DNA from: JAHJQZ01 sp963676075
Lineage (GTDB): Bacteria; Pseudomonadota; Alphaproteobacteria; Rhizobiales; Devosiaceae
Length of the DNA: 64,000 nucleotides
Assembly: GCA_963676075.2 (NCBI GenBank)
Contig: CAXXNZ010000006.1
Span: forward strand, 23,176-87,175
Reading direction: 5' to 3'
The position numbers and the translations under genes were made by a program. Position 1 is the stretch's first letter. The number at the start of each line of letters is the position of its first letter. The notes under the pieces are model-generated. The model was not told the DNA's origin. It saw only the letters and a program-made list of their open reading frames with translations, and searched no databases. This document shows positions 1-7,241 of the stretch, one piece after another.

Positions 1-53
1 CGCTTTCCGGCGTCACGGCCGCCTCGCGGGCCATCGATGCGGAGTGCTACTAA
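1..53 (+). CDS. 3' end of an upstream gene (possibly IalB family)
   Basis: An open frame runs in from the left edge and ends at the TAA at 51-53, encoding LSGVTAASRAIDAECY. The short motif resembles the C-terminus of invasion-associated locus B proteins, which often lie just before rlmN in Rhizobiales. Only 16 residues are visible, so the family is a guess. A 45-bp palindromic repeat begins three bases after the stop and could act as its terminator. Confidence 0.35.
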   Translation, partial: LSGVTAASRAIDAECY

Positions 54-55
54 GC

Positions 56-100
56 GCGTTTCCAGCAAAAGTGGGAACCGGTTTTGCGGTTCGGAAACGC
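56..100. repeat. 45-bp palindromic repeat, copy A
   Basis: The arms GCGTTTCC and GGAAACGC are exact reverse complements enclosing an AAAAGTGGGAACCGGTTTT core. It is the same length as the copies at 20609, 20822 and 22304. It lies in the gap before rlmN, directly after the upstream stop codon. Confidence 0.75.
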
Positions 101-121
101 GACCATTCAAATGATCCAAGA

Positions 122-165
122 GCGTTGTCAGAAAAAGTGGCCCCACTTTTTCGGTTCGACAGCGC
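122..165. repeat. 45-bp palindromic repeat family, copy B (44 bp)
   Basis: The arms GCGTTGTC and GACAGCGC pair with one G.U. Inside is a perfect hairpin, AAAAAGTGG then CC then CCACTTTTT. It is a second copy in the gap before rlmN, 21 bp after copy A, in the same orientation. Confidence 0.7.
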
Positions 166-273
166 GACCGGGAACAACTGCTTCCGCCCCATAGCCATTG
201 ACGCCACGTCTGGCGCGGCCTATGTCCCGTCCTTCCCGTTTTGCCCGTAAACCCTGTAGAAAGGTCGGCGCCG

Positions 274-1479
274 ATGAGCATCACGCTCGACATCTCCCAT
301 TCGTCCAACGCTTCTGCCGCCACCAGCCCCGCCCGCCGTGACCTCGTCGGTCTCGAGCCGGCCGAAATCGCCGCATCCCTGGTCAACACCGGATTGAGCG
401 AGAAGGAAGCGCGCATGCGCTCCCGGCAGCTGTGGAACTGGATCTATGTCAATGGCGTCACCGATTTCGAGGCGATGACCAACATCGCCAAGCCGATGCG
501 GCAGACGCTGGCCGAAGGATATGCCATCGACCGCCCGGAGATCGTTTCCGAACAGATCTCCAATGACGGCACGCGCAAATGGCTGTTCCGTTTCCGCGAT
601 CCGGATGCCCCGACGGCGCCGCCGGTCGAAGTCGAGACCGTCTACATCCCGGAAGAGGACCGCGGCACCTTGTGCGTGTCCTCCCAGGTCGGCTGCACGC
701 TGACCTGCAGCTTCTGCCACACCGGCACCCAGCGCCTGGTGCGCAACCTGACAGCCGGCGAAATCCTCGGTCAGGTCCTCGCCGCCAAGGACCGGCTCGG
801 TGACTTCCCCGGTGGCACCCGCCCGGATGGTGGTCTCATTCCCAACGGCGAAAGCCGCGCCATCACCAATATCGTCATGATGGGCATGGGCGAGCCACTC
901 TACAATTACGACAATGTCAAAAAGGCCCTGCTGATCGCCGCCTCGGGCGATGGAATCTCGCTCAGCAAGCGCCGCATCACCCTGTCGACCTCCGGCGTTG
1001 TGCCCTATATCGAGCCGACCGGGCGCGAGATTGGCGTCTCGCTGGCGATCTCGCTGCATGCCGTGCGCGATGATTTGCGCAACGAACTGGTGCCGATCAA
1101 CAAGAAATGGCCGCTCGCCGAGCTGCTCGCCGCCTGCCATTCCTATCCCGGCCTCAACAATGCCCGCCGCATCACCTTCGAATATGTCATGCTCAAGGGC
1201 ATCAATGATTCCGACGCCGACGCCCGCGAATTGGTGCGTCTGCTTGCCGGCATTCCGGCCAAGATCAACCTCATTCCGTTCAACCCCTGGCCCGGCAGTC
1301 CCTATGAGTGCTCGGACTGGGACCGGATCGAGGGCTTTGCCGAAATCGTCAATCGCGCCGGTTATGCCTCGCCCGTCCGCACGCCGCGCGGACGTGACAT
1401 CTCGGCAGCTTGCGGCCAGCTGAAATCGGAAAGCGAACGGCTGACGAAAAAGCAGCGCGAAGCTCTCGAAGGCGCCTGA
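274..1479 (+). CDS. rlmN: 23S rRNA (adenine-2503-C2)/tRNA-A37 methyltransferase RlmN
   Basis: Radical-SAM enzyme that methylates C2 of A2503 in 23S rRNA and of A37 in some tRNAs. The protein is 401 aa, a typical length. The iron-sulfur motif CTLTCSFC places cysteines at about 141, 145 and 148. The methyl-carrying cysteine of the family is in SAACGQL (about C380). ITNIVMMGMGEPLYNYDNV is the GMGEP SAM-binding region. The ATG at 274 is chosen because AGAAAGG lies just upstream; a TTG 33 bases earlier lacks one. The gene appears monocistronic, preceded by two palindromic repeats. Confidence 0.96.
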   Translation: MSITLDISHSSNASAATSPARRDLVGLEPAEIAASLVNTGLSEKEARMRSRQLWNWIYVNGVTDFEAMTNIAKPMRQTLAEGYAIDRPEIVSEQISNDGTRKWLFRFRDPDAPTAPPVEVETVYIPEEDRGTLCVSSQVGCTLTCSFCHTGTQRLVRNLTAGEILGQVLAAKDRLGDFPGGTRPDGGLIPNGESRAITNIVMMGMGEPLYNYDNVKKALLIAASGDGISLSKRRITLSTSGVVPYIEPTGREIGVSLAISLHAVRDDLRNELVPINKKWPLAELLAACHSYPGLNNARRITFEYVMLKGINDSDADARELVRLLAGIPAKINLIPFNPWPGSPYECSDWDRIEGFAEIVNRAGYASPVRTPRGRDISAACGQLKSESERLTKKQREALEGA

Positions 1480-1661
1480 GGCTGGGGCTCCGCTCTGGAG
1501 CTCCTGCTCCGGAAAGCTACTTAGTCGACAGCGGCATAAGGGCAACATTACGGAATTGTGACGGGTCGGCGGTTGAAAATCGCCGCGGATGATCCTTTAT
1601 AAGTGGAGACATTCCGCGGCCCTCACTTCTCCCACTCCGACCCGCGCCTTGCCGTAAAGAC

Positions 1662-3458
1662 ATGAACAAAACCCGGCAGCCGAAAGGCTCGCTTCCGGAT
1701 GCCATTGCTTTTTTCAAGGCGGGCAGACTGGAACCTGCAGCAGGTGTCTGCAAAGACATTTTATCGCGTGATCCGCGCAACCGTGATGCACGCCATCTCA
1801 TGGCGATGATCGCCTTTCGCATGGGCGCGATCGAGGACGCCGCCAAGCAATTGCGCGCGCTGGTTTCGCAAAACCCGAATCATCCGCCGGCCCTAAATGA
1901 CCTCGGCATGGTGCTAACCCAGCTCGGAAGCTACCGGGAAGCTGAGGCAGCGCTTGCCAGCGCCATTACGCTGGCGCCGAACATGGCCGGCTATCAGCTC
2001 AATCTCGCCAATCTCTACAAGGAGACCAATGTCCTAGGCGAAGCCGAACGCGCGGCGCGCGCGGCGATCCGCATCGACAAGAGTTACGCCGATGCCTTCC
2101 GGCTGCTGTCGGAAATTCTCGGACTGGCCGGTCGGACCGATGAGAGCGTCATCACCGCCAGACGCGCAGTGACGCTGGCGCCGAAGGATCCGCGGTCGCA
2201 ACTGCGTCTTGCCGAAGCGCTCAACGGCGCCGACGACGTCGCCGCAGCGCGAGACGCCTACAAGGCGGCACTGGCGCTGGCATCCGGCCATCCTCAGGTC
2301 ACGCTCGCCTACGGCCAGTTCCTGTTCGAGCGCGGCTATCTCGATGAGACCGTCGAGCTGATGCGGGCGCTTCTGTCGGCTTATCCGGATATCGCCGAGG
2401 CTCACATGATGCTGTCGCGCGCCGTCAGGTTCGAGAGCCATGACGACGAGATGGCCAAAATGGAAGAGCTGGTCGCCCGCAAACAGACAAACGACGCCAG
2501 CCGCATCAGCCTGCACTTCGGTCTTGCCAAGGCCTATGAGGACATCAAGGACTTCGACAAGGCTTTCGCTCACGCCCGCCGGGGAAACGCACTGGCGCGG
2601 AAGGCAAAAACCTATGCGGCCACGGACACCACCGCCGAATTCGACACCTATCGGTCCGCTTTCACGCCAGCCGTGATCTCACGGCACGGTGACGCCGGCC
2701 ATGACGATGAGACACCGATCTTCGTGCTCGGCATGCCGCGTTCGGGAACCTCGCTGGTCGAGCAGGTGCTTGCCGCTCACCGGGATGTCCATGGCGCTGG
2801 CGAAATCAAGCTGCTTTATGCCGCCATCCGCGATGCCCAGCGCGGCCTCGGCGTCGAGGATGCCGTTGGTCTGATGGAGAAAGCCTCGCCCGAAGACTGG
2901 AAGGCCCTTGGCGAATCCTATGTCGGCGCACTCCGGCGCTTTGCACCCGACGCAAGGCGCATCGTCAACAAGATGCCGGACAATTTTCGTTTCATCGGTC
3001 ATATCCGCATGGCGCTGCCCAAGGCCAAGGTGGTGTATTGCCGGCGGTCGGCGCCCGACAATTGCCTGTCGATCTTCAATCTCAATTTCGGCCCGGCCGG
3101 GCCGGCCTATTCCAACGACCTCGGCGAGCTTGGCGACTACTACCGCCAGCACGAGGCGCTGATGCGGCACTGGCTGGAAACGATGCCAGGCTTCGTGCAC
3201 GAGATTGGCTATGAGGATCTGGTGGCCGACCAGGAAGGCGAAAGCCGGAAGCTTCTGGAGTTCTGCGGGCTCGACTGGGATGACGGCGTGCTCGATTTCT
3301 TCAACAGCGACCGGCGCGTCCGGACCGCGACCGCCGCGCAGGTGCGCCAGCCGGTCTACAGTTCGTCCGTCGGACGCTATCGCAATTATGGGGAGACCCT
3401 GAAGCCGCTGCTCGACGCACTTGGCTGGGACGAGCAGGAGAGCGCAGGCCAGCGCTAG
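1662..3458 (+). CDS. Tetratricopeptide-repeat sulfotransferase
   Basis: 598 aa in two parts. Residues about 10-300 are a string of TPR helices (repeating pattern as in NPNHPPALNDLGMVLTQLG). Residues about 345-590 form a sulfotransferase domain with the 5'-phosphosulfate loop PRSGTSLVEQ and the 3'-phosphate region CRRSAPDNCLSIF. The family transfers sulfate from PAPS to an acceptor that cannot be named here; TPR-sulfotransferases in bacteria are often linked to surface glycans or peptides. There is no signal peptide or membrane segment. The last four bases overlap the 3' end of the convergent rlmJ gene. Confidence 0.88.
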   Translation: MNKTRQPKGSLPDAIAFFKAGRLEPAAGVCKDILSRDPRNRDARHLMAMIAFRMGAIEDAAKQLRALVSQNPNHPPALNDLGMVLTQLGSYREAEAALASAITLAPNMAGYQLNLANLYKETNVLGEAERAARAAIRIDKSYADAFRLLSEILGLAGRTDESVITARRAVTLAPKDPRSQLRLAEALNGADDVAAARDAYKAALALASGHPQVTLAYGQFLFERGYLDETVELMRALLSAYPDIAEAHMMLSRAVRFESHDDEMAKMEELVARKQTNDASRISLHFGLAKAYEDIKDFDKAFAHARRGNALARKAKTYAATDTTAEFDTYRSAFTPAVISRHGDAGHDDETPIFVLGMPRSGTSLVEQVLAAHRDVHGAGEIKLLYAAIRDAQRGLGVEDAVGLMEKASPEDWKALGESYVGALRRFAPDARRIVNKMPDNFRFIGHIRMALPKAKVVYCRRSAPDNCLSIFNLNFGPAGPAYSNDLGELGDYYRQHEALMRHWLETMPGFVHEIGYEDLVADQEGESRKLLEFCGLDWDDGVLDFFNSDRRVRTATAAQVRQPVYSSSVGRYRNYGETLKPLLDALGWDEQESAGQR

Positions 3459-4345
3459 GATCTTGGGCGCGCGCCCTTTGCGGGCTTGCTGCCGTTAGCT
3501 TCCGTCCGAATCGTGCCGGTTTCGAACTCGGCGGTTGCGGAAACCGTCAGAAGCGGCAGCAGGGCGCGATAGATTGTTTCCAGCTCACTGGCCAGCACAA
3601 AGGGCGGATTGACGAGGATCATGCCCGATCCATAGAGCCGCGGCGGCTCGGACGGTGCGCGCAGGCGGAATTCGGTGAAAGCGATGTCGGGAATCGCCGT
3701 TTCGAAAAGCGCGTGCTTGAAACCGGCGACGCCCGGATCGTCCTTGAGCGGGTACCACAGGGCAAAGACCGCCTGCGGAAAGATCCGGTACGATTTGACC
3801 AGCGCGGTGAGCATGCGGTCGAACTCGCCTTTTTCCTCGAACGGCGGGTCGATCAGGACCAGAGCACGGGTCTGCTTGGGCGGCAATTGCGCCGGCAGGG
3901 CCTGGTAGCCATCGACATGAAGCACCTTGGTCTGCACATCTCCGGCAAACAGTGACGACAGGGCGGCGCCTGCATCGGGATGAAGCTCCATGGTCGTCAG
4001 GCGATCTTCGCGCCGCATCAGCTTTCTGGCGAGAAGCGGAGAGCCGGGATAGGCGCCAAGCGTTTTGTCCGGATTGAGGGCGCGCACGGCATCAAGATAT
4101 GGCGCAACGAGCGCCGCCGCATCGGCCGGCAGTTCGGCATCAAGCAGCCTGGCGATACCATCGCGCCATTCCGGGCTTTTTTCGGCGGCGCGGCTGTCGA
4201 ACTGATAGCGCCCCGACCCTGCGTGGGTGTCGATGACCCGAAAGGGAGCGGGTTTGCGCTCGAGATAGACAATCAGGCGCGTCAGGATGATGTGCTTGAC
4301 GACGTCGGCGAAATTGCCGGCGTGAAAGGCGTGATCGTAATTCAT
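3455..4345 (-). CDS. rlmJ: 23S rRNA (adenine-2030-N6)-methyltransferase RlmJ
   Basis: 296 aa. The N-terminus MNYDHAFHAGNFADVVKH is the RlmJ (YhiR) signature. DTHAGSGRYQ is the SAM-binding loop and LIDPPFEEKGEF carries the DPPY/F catalytic motif of N6-adenine methyltransferases. The family methylates A2030 of 23S rRNA. The gene converges on the TPR-sulfotransferase with a four-base overlap and is followed upstream by the LysE exporter on the same strand. Confidence 0.94.
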   Translation of the reverse strand: MNYDHAFHAGNFADVVKHIILTRLIVYLERKPAPFRVIDTHAGSGRYQFDSRAAEKSPEWRDGIARLLDAELPADAAALVAPYLDAVRALNPDKTLGAYPGSPLLARKLMRREDRLTTMELHPDAGAALSSLFAGDVQTKVLHVDGYQALPAQLPPKQTRALVLIDPPFEEKGEFDRMLTALVKSYRIFPQAVFALWYPLKDDPGVAGFKHALFETAIPDIAFTEFRLRAPSEPPRLYGSGMILVNPPFVLASELETIYRALLPLLTVSATAEFETGTIRTEANGSKPAKGARPRS

Positions 4346-4380
4346 TCCACCGCTTCCTCAACCACGCTGGCGCTCATCGA

Positions 4381-5028
4381 TCAGCGCCGGCCTTCCATCA
4401 AAAGGATGGTGGCGGCAAAACCGGCAAACACGGCGGCAAAGCTCCAGTTGAGCAGTTTCTGAGCCCGTTTCGAGCGCGTCAGCACCAGCGCCACCCAATC
4501 GGCAACAAAGATGATCGATATGACGACCGGCAGGGCGACGACAACGAACTCGCCGCTGAGGAACAGCAGTTTCTGCGGTGCGGCCGGGTCGATCGAAGAG
4601 ACGAATTGCGGCAGGAAGGTCACGAAAAACAGGATGATCTTGGGGTTGGTCAGATTGATGCCGATGCCGGTCAGATAGCTTTCGACGATGCGCGGGGTGC
4701 GCTTTGTCTTGTTCAAAAGCGTGATGCCACCGCCCTGTCGCACCGCCTGAATGGCAAGAAACAGCAGGTAGAGCGCACCGATGATCTTGAGGGCGAAAAA
4801 TGCCGTCGGCAGCGCGATGAGCAGCAGCGATACACCAAACGCGGCAAGAAGGGCATGAAACAGGATGCCGGTGATGGCCCCGGACATGGCCGCAACCCCG
4901 TGCGGGCGTCCGTAATTGATGGTGCGCGAGACGAACAGCGCCATGTCCGGCCCCGGCGAGATGGCCAGCACGAAGCTTGCAAGGCCGAAGGCGAGAATGA
5001 CACTGAGGTCGGGGACGAAGGCAGGCAT
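4381..5028 (-). CDS. LysE/RhtB family amino-acid exporter
   Basis: Inner-membrane efflux protein of 215 aa with about six hydrophobic segments. FVLAISPGPDMALFVSRTINYGR near the N-terminus is the LysE/RhtB signature, and GIGINLTNPKIILFFVTFLPQFV is the second conserved block. The ATG at 5028 is chosen because the protein then starts directly at the first membrane helix; a longer frame would add about 31 poorly conserved residues encoded partly by a degenerate repeat. It lies downstream of an Lrp-type regulator on the same strand, suggesting control by that regulator. The substrate is unknown; basic amino acids are a guess from the argG context. Confidence 0.88.
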   Translation of the reverse strand: MPAFVPDLSVILAFGLASFVLAISPGPDMALFVSRTINYGRPHGVAAMSGAITGILFHALLAAFGVSLLLIALPTAFFALKIIGALYLLFLAIQAVRQGGGITLLNKTKRTPRIVESYLTGIGINLTNPKIILFFVTFLPQFVSSIDPAAPQKLLFLSGEFVVVALPVVISIIFVADWVALVLTRSKRAQKLLNWSFAAVFAGFAATILLMEGRR

Positions 5029-5053
5029 TGGCGTGGTCCGGATCTGTGTTTGG

Positions 5054-5099
5054 TCGCGAGTTCGAACCGGAGAACCGGTTTCCGTTTCGCGGTAAAACG
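5054..5099. repeat. Degenerate copy of the 45-bp palindromic repeat
   Basis: Contains GAACCGGAGAACCGGTTTCC, resembling the copy at 20822, but the outer arms no longer pair. It lies between the Lrp-type gene and the exporter gene, so it is part of the exporter leader. Confidence 0.5.
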
Positions 5100-5150
5100 A
5101 TCCACCGGATCGATTTCGCATCCGCTCAACTCGTGAACATGCTCCCTATA

Positions 5151-5618
5151 TCATGGCAGTGGAAGTTCGAAGCTGCGTTTGATGGTTTCCATCGGCACGT
5201 CGGTCTTGACCGATTGCACGCTGGGAATGCGGGTCAGGTGATCAGCCTGGAAACGCCAATAGGCGTGCAGGTCGGTGGTGACGACGCGCAGGATGGCGTC
5301 GCACTCCCCTGTCGTCAGGTAGCACTCCGTCACTTCCGGGTATTTGCGCACCGTCTCGGCGAATTTGCGGGTCATCTCGCCGTCCTGTGTCTTGAACCAG
5401 ACCCGAACGAAGACGGTCAACTCGAGACCCACCTGTTGCGCGTCGATGATGGCGGCATAGCGTGTGATGACGCCCTGTTCCTCCAGAAGGCGCACCCGCC
5501 TGAGGCAGGGCGAGGGCGACAGCCCGACTTCATTGGCCAGTTCGACATTGGACATGCGCCCGTTCTTTTGCAAACTGCGCAGGATGCGCCGGTCGATGGC
5601 ATCGAGAGTTGCTGGCAT
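5151..5618 (-). CDS. Lrp/AsnC family transcriptional regulator
   Basis: 155 aa. An N-terminal winged helix-turn-helix (LDAIDRRILRSLQKNGRMS, then ELANEVGLSPSPCLRRVRLL) is followed by an AsnC-type effector-binding RAM domain with GECDAILRVVTTDLHAY. Members bind amino acids and form octamers that wrap promoter DNA. It is divergent from argG across 126 bp and upstream of a LysE exporter on its own strand, so both are candidate targets. The effector is not shown by the sequence; arginine or lysine is inferred from neighbours. Confidence 0.93.
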   Translation of the reverse strand: MPATLDAIDRRILRSLQKNGRMSNVELANEVGLSPSPCLRRVRLLEEQGVITRYAAIIDAQQVGLELTVFVRVWFKTQDGEMTRKFAETVRKYPEVTECYLTTGECDAILRVVTTDLHAYWRFQADHLTRIPSVQSVKTDVPMETIKRSFELPLP

Positions 5619-5654
5619 AAGCTGTCACTTGGCGTTTTCGAATTAGCAGAATGT

Positions 5655-5678
5655 GCCACTATTTGCCTAAGTAGTGGC
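5655..5678. promoter_or_regulatory. Dyad in the lrp-like/argG divergent promoter region
   Basis: GCCACTA and TAGTGGC are perfect 7-bp arms separated by 10 bp, midway between two divergent starts and followed by T5. An Lrp-type operator is the favoured reading; a weak hairpin terminator is the alternative. Confidence 0.4.
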
Positions 5679-5744
5679 TTTTTCGCAAGATCATTGCGCT
5701 GACGCCAGCGTATCGTGTCGGCACCTCGAACAGGGAAATACAAA

Positions 5745-6971
5745 ATGAGCTCCGATATCAAGAAAGTCGTTCTCGCCTATTCGGGCGGCCTGGATACCTC
5801 CATTCTGCTGAAATGGCTGCGCAATACCTATGATTGCGAAGTCGTGACCTTCACCGCCGATCTCGGCCAGGGCGAAGAGCTCGAGCCGGCCCGCAAGAAG
5901 GCGGAAATGTTCGGCGTCAAGGAAATCTATATCGACGACCTCCGGGAAGAATTCGTCCGCGATTTCGTTTTCCCGATGTTCCGGGCCAATGCGCAATATG
6001 AAGGCGTCTATCTGCTCGGCACCTCGATCGCCCGGCCGCTGATCTCCAAGCGCCTGGTCGAGATTGCCCACGAGACAGGGGCCGACGCCATCGCCCATGG
6101 CGCCACCGGCAAGGGCAACGACCAGATCCGGTTCGAACTGGCCGCCTATGCGCTCGATCCGGCGATCAAGGTCATCGCGCCCTGGCGCATCTGGGACCTG
6201 CAGTCGCGCACCAAGCTCATCCAGTATGCCGAGCTCAACCAAATCCCGGTCCCGAAGGACAAGCGCGGCGAAGCACCGTTCTCGATCGACGCCAACCTGC
6301 TGCACACCTCCTCGGAGGGCAAAGTGCTCGAGGACCCGGCCGAGGAGGCGCCCAACTACGTCTATCAGCGCACCGTCGATCCCGTGGATGCACCCGACAC
6401 GCCCGAGTACATCACCATCGGCTTCGAGAAGGGCGACGCCGTTTCGATCAACGGCAAGCCCATGTCGCCGGCGACGCTTCTGGCGGCGCTCAACGATTAT
6501 GGTCGCACCCACGGCATCGGCAGGCTTGACCTGGTCGAGAACCGCTTTGTCGGCATGAAGTCGCGTGGCGTCTACGAGACCCCGGGCGGTACCATCCTGC
6601 TCAGTGCCCACCGCGGCATGGAAACGATCACGCTCGACCGCGGCGCGGCGCATCTCAAGGATGAACTGATGCCGAAATACGCCGAGATGATCTACAACGG
6701 CTTCTGGTACTCTCCCGAGCGCGAGATGCTGCAGGCGCTGATCGACAAGAGTCAGGAAATGGTGACCGGCGAAGTCCGTCTCAGGCTCTACAAAGGCGTG
6801 GCTGCGGTAGTTGGTCGCACCTCGCCCTATTCGCTTTACTCGGAGGATCTCGTGACCTTCGAAGAGGGTTCGGGCACCTATGATCACCATGACGCCGAAG
6901 GATTCATCCGTCTCAACGCCTTGCGGCTCAAGACCTGGGGCGCCAGAAACCGCCGAAATCCTTCACTTTAG
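5745..6971 (+). CDS. argG: Argininosuccinate synthase
   Basis: Condenses citrulline and aspartate with ATP to argininosuccinate, the penultimate step of arginine synthesis. 408 aa. VLAYSGGLDTSILLKWL is the N-type ATP pyrophosphatase P-loop, and GATGKGNDQIRFE is the second family signature. The ATG at 5745 follows AGGGAAATACAAA, while a GTG 30 bases earlier would add ten non-conserved residues. It is divergent from an Lrp-type regulator, which suggests amino-acid responsive control. A 10-bp inverted repeat 27 bases after the stop may end the transcript. Confidence 0.97.
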   Translation: MSSDIKKVVLAYSGGLDTSILLKWLRNTYDCEVVTFTADLGQGEELEPARKKAEMFGVKEIYIDDLREEFVRDFVFPMFRANAQYEGVYLLGTSIARPLISKRLVEIAHETGADAIAHGATGKGNDQIRFELAAYALDPAIKVIAPWRIWDLQSRTKLIQYAELNQIPVPKDKRGEAPFSIDANLLHTSSEGKVLEDPAEEAPNYVYQRTVDPVDAPDTPEYITIGFEKGDAVSINGKPMSPATLLAALNDYGRTHGIGRLDLVENRFVGMKSRGVYETPGGTILLSAHRGMETITLDRGAAHLKDELMPKYAEMIYNGFWYSPEREMLQALIDKSQEMVTGEVRLRLYKGVAAVVGRTSPYSLYSEDLVTFEEGSGTYDHHDAEGFIRLNALRLKTWGARNRRNPSL

Positions 6972-6998
6972 GTAGAGGTTTTCCGTCCAATTGAGTCC

Positions 6999-7038
6999 GG
7001 CGCGCGAAAACCCTTTAACTTCATGGAGTTCGCGCGCC
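6999..7038 (+). terminator. Inverted repeat downstream of argG
   Basis: GGCGCGCGAA and TTCGCGCGCC pair perfectly over 10 bp with a 20-nt loop. There is no T-run, so it may be a Rho-dependent end or a protective hairpin rather than a classic terminator. Confidence 0.4.
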
Positions 7039-7241
7039 GTCAGTTAGGGAAATGTTTAGGACGTGCGCAGTCCGGACATTGAGTGAAGAGGATCGTTAAT
7101 CCCCATACGCGAAACTTCTGACGAGCCGTATTGCGCGCATCAGGCCCTTGGCGATTGGTGCGTTGGCAGTGCGGTCCGCAATGTTATTCGCCGAATCAGA
7201 CTTACAGCCCGGCAGCACAGAACCGGGCATTGGGGACCGAA

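Noticed and set aside
220..1548. 442-codon minus-strand open frame opposite rlmN
   Set aside because: It lies over a strong rlmN with all motifs; the translation has no recognisable family and reflects GC-rich codon bias.
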